From Candidatus Pantoea bituminis (GTDB lineage Bacteria; Pseudomonadota; Gammaproteobacteria; Enterobacterales; Enterobacteriaceae), in NCBI RefSeq assembly GCF_018842675.1, contig NZ_JAGTWO010000004.1, positions 3,944,184 through 4,008,183 on the forward strand: a DNA stretch of 64,000 nt. Direction: 5' to 3'. The notes below the pieces were generated by a model that made no database searches, was not told the DNA's origin, and was given only the letters and a program-made list of their open reading frames with translations. Positions 61,252-64,000 of the stretch are shown one piece after another (position 1 is the first letter of the stretch; each line of letters starts with the position of its first letter). The position numbers and the translations under genes are program-made.

Positions 61252-63138
61252 ATGAATAAAACTACAGCATCGCTGTTCGCCTTCAGTGCAACGGCGATTT
61301 CTCTCTGGGCGCAAAACGGTTTCGCTCAGGAGAATGATGATACGCAAATTGTGACCGCAAACCGTTTTGCACAGCCGGTATCTTCGGTACTGGCTTCAAC
61401 CACCGTAGTAACGCGTGAAGAAATTGAGCAGTGGCAATCTAAGAACCTTGTCGAGGTGATGCGTCGCTTGCCGGGCGTAGATATTGCGCAAAGTGGTGGC
61501 ATTGGGCAAAGCGCTTCTATGTATGTACGCGGTTCTGAAGCTCGTCATACGCTGGTGCTGATTGACGGCGTTCCGATTGCAAAGCCGGGGATTACCGGTG
61601 TCTCTGATTTTAATCAGATCCCAATTTCTATTATTCAACGTATTGAGTTTATCCGAGGCCCGCGCTCAGCAGTATATGGTGCCGATGCTATTGGCGGTGT
61701 CGTCAACGTTATTACGCAAAATCCAGATAATCAAAACACCCTTTCAGCTGGCTTGGGGTCTAAGCAATATCAAGAATACAGCGGCAGCGTGAATCAGAAT
61801 ATTACTGATAGCACACGTATCACGGTTGCCGGTTCCTATCAGGGAACAAACGGCTACAACGTTCAACCGGATTCTGGCTATTCTATTGATCGCGATCGCG
61901 ATGGTTGGCGTAATAAAGCGTTTTGGGCGGGTGTGGAACATCAGTTCAATGACATGTTTTCTGGCTTTGTTCGTGGCTATGGTTATTCGGCAAATTCGGA
62001 TTACGATGCGAATTATAGTGGCGGCCAGGATGAGCAGCAGATTTATAATCACTCGTTTGACACGGGCCTACGCTTTAATAAAGACGACTTCTCATCGCAA
62101 CTCTCCGCCAGTTACCAAAAGTACAAAAGCTATAACTATGCCAGCATTGATGGCCGCTACGCCGACTCCAACAGTTTGGATGATATGGAGCAGCGAAATC
62201 TTCAGTGGGGTAATACCTTAGCGGTTGGGCATGGAACGGTTAGCGCCGGGCTGGACTGGCAGCAACAGAAGCTGGTATCGACTGGGCAGCTTTATTCAGG
62301 TGCGCCACGTGAGTCGGATAGCTATAAACAAGATAATACCGGTGCTTACGTTACTGCTCAGCAGCAGTTGGGTACGGTAACGCTTGAAGGCTCTGTGCGC
62401 GGAGACGACAACGAAGATTATGGCCGTCATGGCACCTGGCAAACTGCAGCCGGATGGGAATTTGTTCCTGGTTATAAAGCTACCCTGTCTTATGGTACAG
62501 GCTTCCAGGCACCTACGCTTGGTCAACTCTACGGGCAAAAACGCTTTGGTATCAGTTCAAACCCAGAGTTGACCCCTGAAAAATCGAAGCAATGGGAAGC
62601 TGGACTTGAAGGTCTGACAGGCCCAGTTAATTGGCGCGTTGCTGCATATCATAATCAGATCAATGACCTGATTGATTATGCCAGCGATCCTGTTACTTAT
62701 GAGGGCGGTTATTACAATGTAAAAGCTGCGACGCTGAAAGGGATTGAGGCGACAGCAGATTTTGATACCAGTTTTGTTCACCATCAAATTACGTTGGGCT
62801 ACCTTGATGCACGTCGTGATTCAGACGGTGAAACACTGGCTCGACGCGCTCGTGAGCAGGCAAAATATCAGTTAGGTGCGACAGTGTATGATTTCGATGT
62901 TGATGTCATATACCAATACTTCGGTAAGCGTTATGACAATAACACCAGTGAATATGCAAATGTGCAGCGTCGTCTATCAAGCTACAGCACAGTAGATCTT
63001 GCTGTGTCGTATCCGGTCACTTCGCATCTCACCGTTCGTGGTAGAATTGCCAATCTGTTCGATAAAGACTACGAGACAGCGTATGGCTATCAAACTCCAG
63101 GACGAGAGTATTACCTCAACGGGAGCTACAGCTTCTAA
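61252..63138 (+). CDS. btuB: Outer-membrane vitamin B12 transporter BtuB
   Basis: BtuB is a 22-strand TonB-dependent channel that imports cobalamins and binds E colicins and phage BF23. The 628-residue precursor (E. coli 614) has a signal peptide ending near NGFAQ, the TonB box DDTQIVTANRF right after it, a plug domain (LPGVDIAQSGGIGQSASMYVRGSEARHTLVLIDGVP, EFIRGPRSAVYGADAIGGVVNVIT) and a barrel ending YYLNGSYSF with the C-terminal Phe. The frame is open back into the riboswitch, but the ATG at 61252 is the real start. The last 56 bases overlap murI. Confidence 0.97.
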   Translation: MNKTTASLFAFSATAISLWAQNGFAQENDDTQIVTANRFAQPVSSVLASTTVVTREEIEQWQSKNLVEVMRRLPGVDIAQSGGIGQSASMYVRGSEARHTLVLIDGVPIAKPGITGVSDFNQIPISIIQRIEFIRGPRSAVYGADAIGGVVNVITQNPDNQNTLSAGLGSKQYQEYSGSVNQNITDSTRITVAGSYQGTNGYNVQPDSGYSIDRDRDGWRNKAFWAGVEHQFNDMFSGFVRGYGYSANSDYDANYSGGQDEQQIYNHSFDTGLRFNKDDFSSQLSASYQKYKSYNYASIDGRYADSNSLDDMEQRNLQWGNTLAVGHGTVSAGLDWQQQKLVSTGQLYSGAPRESDSYKQDNTGAYVTAQQQLGTVTLEGSVRGDDNEDYGRHGTWQTAAGWEFVPGYKATLSYGTGFQAPTLGQLYGQKRFGISSNPELTPEKSKQWEAGLEGLTGPVNWRVAAYHNQINDLIDYASDPVTYEGGYYNVKAATLKGIEATADFDTSFVHHQITLGYLDARRDSDGETLARRAREQAKYQLGATVYDFDVDVIYQYFGKRYDNNTSEYANVQRRLSSYSTVDLAVSYPVTSHLTVRGRIANLFDKDYETAYGYQTPGREYYLNGSYSF

Positions 63139-63934
63139 TCTGCGTCCCACCGTGCTGGTATTTGACTCTGGCGTCGGTGGGCTTTCCGTCTATGATGAGG
63201 TTCGGCAGCTTTTGCCGGATCTTCATTATCTCTACGCCTTCGACAATGCGGGCTTTCCTTATGGCGAGAAAACTGAAACGTTCATTATTGAACGTGTCGT
63301 TGCTATCGTCGAAGCGATCACTCAGCGATATCCTCTTTCTTTAGTGATCATCGCCTGCAATACAGCGAGTACCATCTCCCTACCGGCGTTACGTGAGCGT
63401 TTTGCCTTTCCGGTTGTTGGCGTCGTGCCAGCAATTAAACCGGCGGCGCGTTTAACGCGTAATGGTGTGGTGGGCTTACTGGCTACGCGAGCGACAGTAC
63501 GCCGTCCTTATACACATGAGTTGGTGCAGCAATTTGCGACCTCATGCAAAATCGAAATGTTGGGGTCGGCGGAGCTGGTGGAGTTGGCTGAAGCGAAGCT
63601 GCATGGTGATGAAGTATCTTTAGACGAGGTGCGACATATTGTTCAGCCTTGGCTAAGAATGTCTGAACCGCCAGATACGGTTGTGTTGGGATGTACGCAC
63701 TTTCCTTTATTGCGTGAAGAGCTTCAGCAAGTATTACCAGAAGGAACACGTCTTATTGATTCTGGTGCTGCTATCGCACGTAGAACGGCTTGGTTGCTGG
63801 AGCATGAAGCACCCGTGGTACGTTCTTCCCAAGAAAATGCAGCATTTTGTACGCAAATGGACAGCGAGGCGGTGCAATTATCGCCCGTTCTACAACGATA
63901 TGGCTTCCCTTTGCTTGAAAAACTAGCGGTTTAA
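63083..63934 (+). CDS. murI: Glutamate racemase
   Basis: MurI makes D-glutamate for peptidoglycan and is essential in relatives. The 283-residue protein has both catalytic cysteines: ACNTAST (about residue 92) and LGCTHFPLL (about 202), the N-terminal VFDSGVGGLSVYDEV, and RTAWLLEHEAP near the C-terminus. The start at 63083 gives MAIKLQDESITS, like the E. coli MATKLQDG start, and lies 56 bases inside btuB; the same overlap is known in E. coli. It is activated by UDP-MurNAc-Ala in E. coli. Promoter likely within btuB or shared. Confidence 0.96.
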   Translation: MAIKLQDESITSTGATASNLRPTVLVFDSGVGGLSVYDEVRQLLPDLHYLYAFDNAGFPYGEKTETFIIERVVAIVEAITQRYPLSLVIIACNTASTISLPALRERFAFPVVGVVPAIKPAARLTRNGVVGLLATRATVRRPYTHELVQQFATSCKIEMLGSAELVELAEAKLHGDEVSLDEVRHIVQPWLRMSEPPDTVVLGCTHFPLLREELQQVLPEGTRLIDSGAAIARRTAWLLEHEAPVVRSSQENAAFCTQMDSEAVQLSPVLQRYGFPLLEKLAV

Positions 63935-63960
63935 CGCGTTTGAGTTGAAAAAAACAGCAG

Positions 63961-64000
63961 TCAGAAAATTAATTGAAATTAGCACTTGTCAGCCCGGAAG
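63961..64000 (+). promoter_or_regulatory. rrn P1 promoter, truncated at the window edge
   Basis: After murI the last bases read AAATTAGCAC-TTGTCA-GCCCGGAA. TTGTCA at 63986-63991 is the -35 element of the E. coli rrn P1 type and GCCGGAA-like sequence follows as in rrnB; the upstream stretch 63961-63982 is an A/T-rich UP-element. In E. coli murI is followed by rrnB, so a ribosomal RNA operon should lie just beyond 64000. Confidence 0.75.

Overview
The window reads as ordinary chromosome of a gamma-proteobacterium of the order Enterobacterales. Protein sequences and gene neighbourhoods (hldD-waaF-waaC, grxC-secB-gpsA-cysE, cpxRA/cpxP, hslVU-ftsN-cytR-priA, metJ/metBLF, argE/argCBGH, oxyR-sthA-fabR-yijD-trmA, btuB-murI followed by an rrn promoter) are those of the E. 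coli relatives. emrD next to fpr, a 405-residue ArgG inside argCBGH and the missing menA and gpmM point away from E. coli itself, possibly to Erwiniaceae (Pantoea/Erwinia type); that assignment is inference. No plasmid, phage, IS element, CRISPR array or tRNA/rRNA gene was seen.

Layout. 1-10.9 kb: LPS-core locus (two GT9 glycosyltransferases, a GT4, a GT2, an O-antigen-ligase-like WaaL, hldD-waaF-waaC) with tdh-kbl embedded. 11-16.7 kb: cell division/envelope and redox genes (yibQ, envC, yibN, grxC, secB, gpsA, cysE). 16.7-20.6 kb: trmL, the Cpx envelope-stress system with the sRNA CpxQ, and a small KGG-repeat stress protein. 20.8-27.7 kb: fieF, pfkA, sbp, cdh, tpiA, yiiQ, yiiR, fpr. 28-32.7 kb: emrD, glpX and glpFK. 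33-40.9 kb: zapB, rraA, hslVU, ftsN, cytR, priA, rpmE. 41-46.3 kb: methionine regulon with MetJ box arrays. 46.4-55.3 kb: ppc and the arginine cluster. 55.4-60.9 kb: a peroxiredoxin-glutaredoxin fusion divergent from oxyR, sthA, fabR, yijD, trmA. 61-64 kb: cobalamin riboswitch, btuB, murI and the start of an rrn P1 promoter.

The most striking overall feature is that fourteen genes (the partial GT9 at the left edge, kbl, waaF, yibQ, fieF, pfkA, fpr, glpK, glpF, priA, metL, ppc, argB, argH) are broken by single-base shifts, sixteen in all. Wherever the change could be worked out it is a one-base loss, nearly always in a run of A/T (once G/C). On both sides of each break the protein is well conserved, and restoring one base gives the family's normal length. 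This is the signature of homopolymer under-calling in the assembly rather than of gene decay, so I annotate these as full genes with a frameshift note and give the coordinates of the whole reconstructed gene.

I found no convincing previously undescribed system. The best leads are the Prx5-Grx fusion occupying the position where E. coli has oxyS, the inverted arrangement of the LPS locus with an A/T-rich glycosyltransferase island, an 11-residue polyglutamine minisatellite in ftsN, and absent menA and gpmM at their usual sites.
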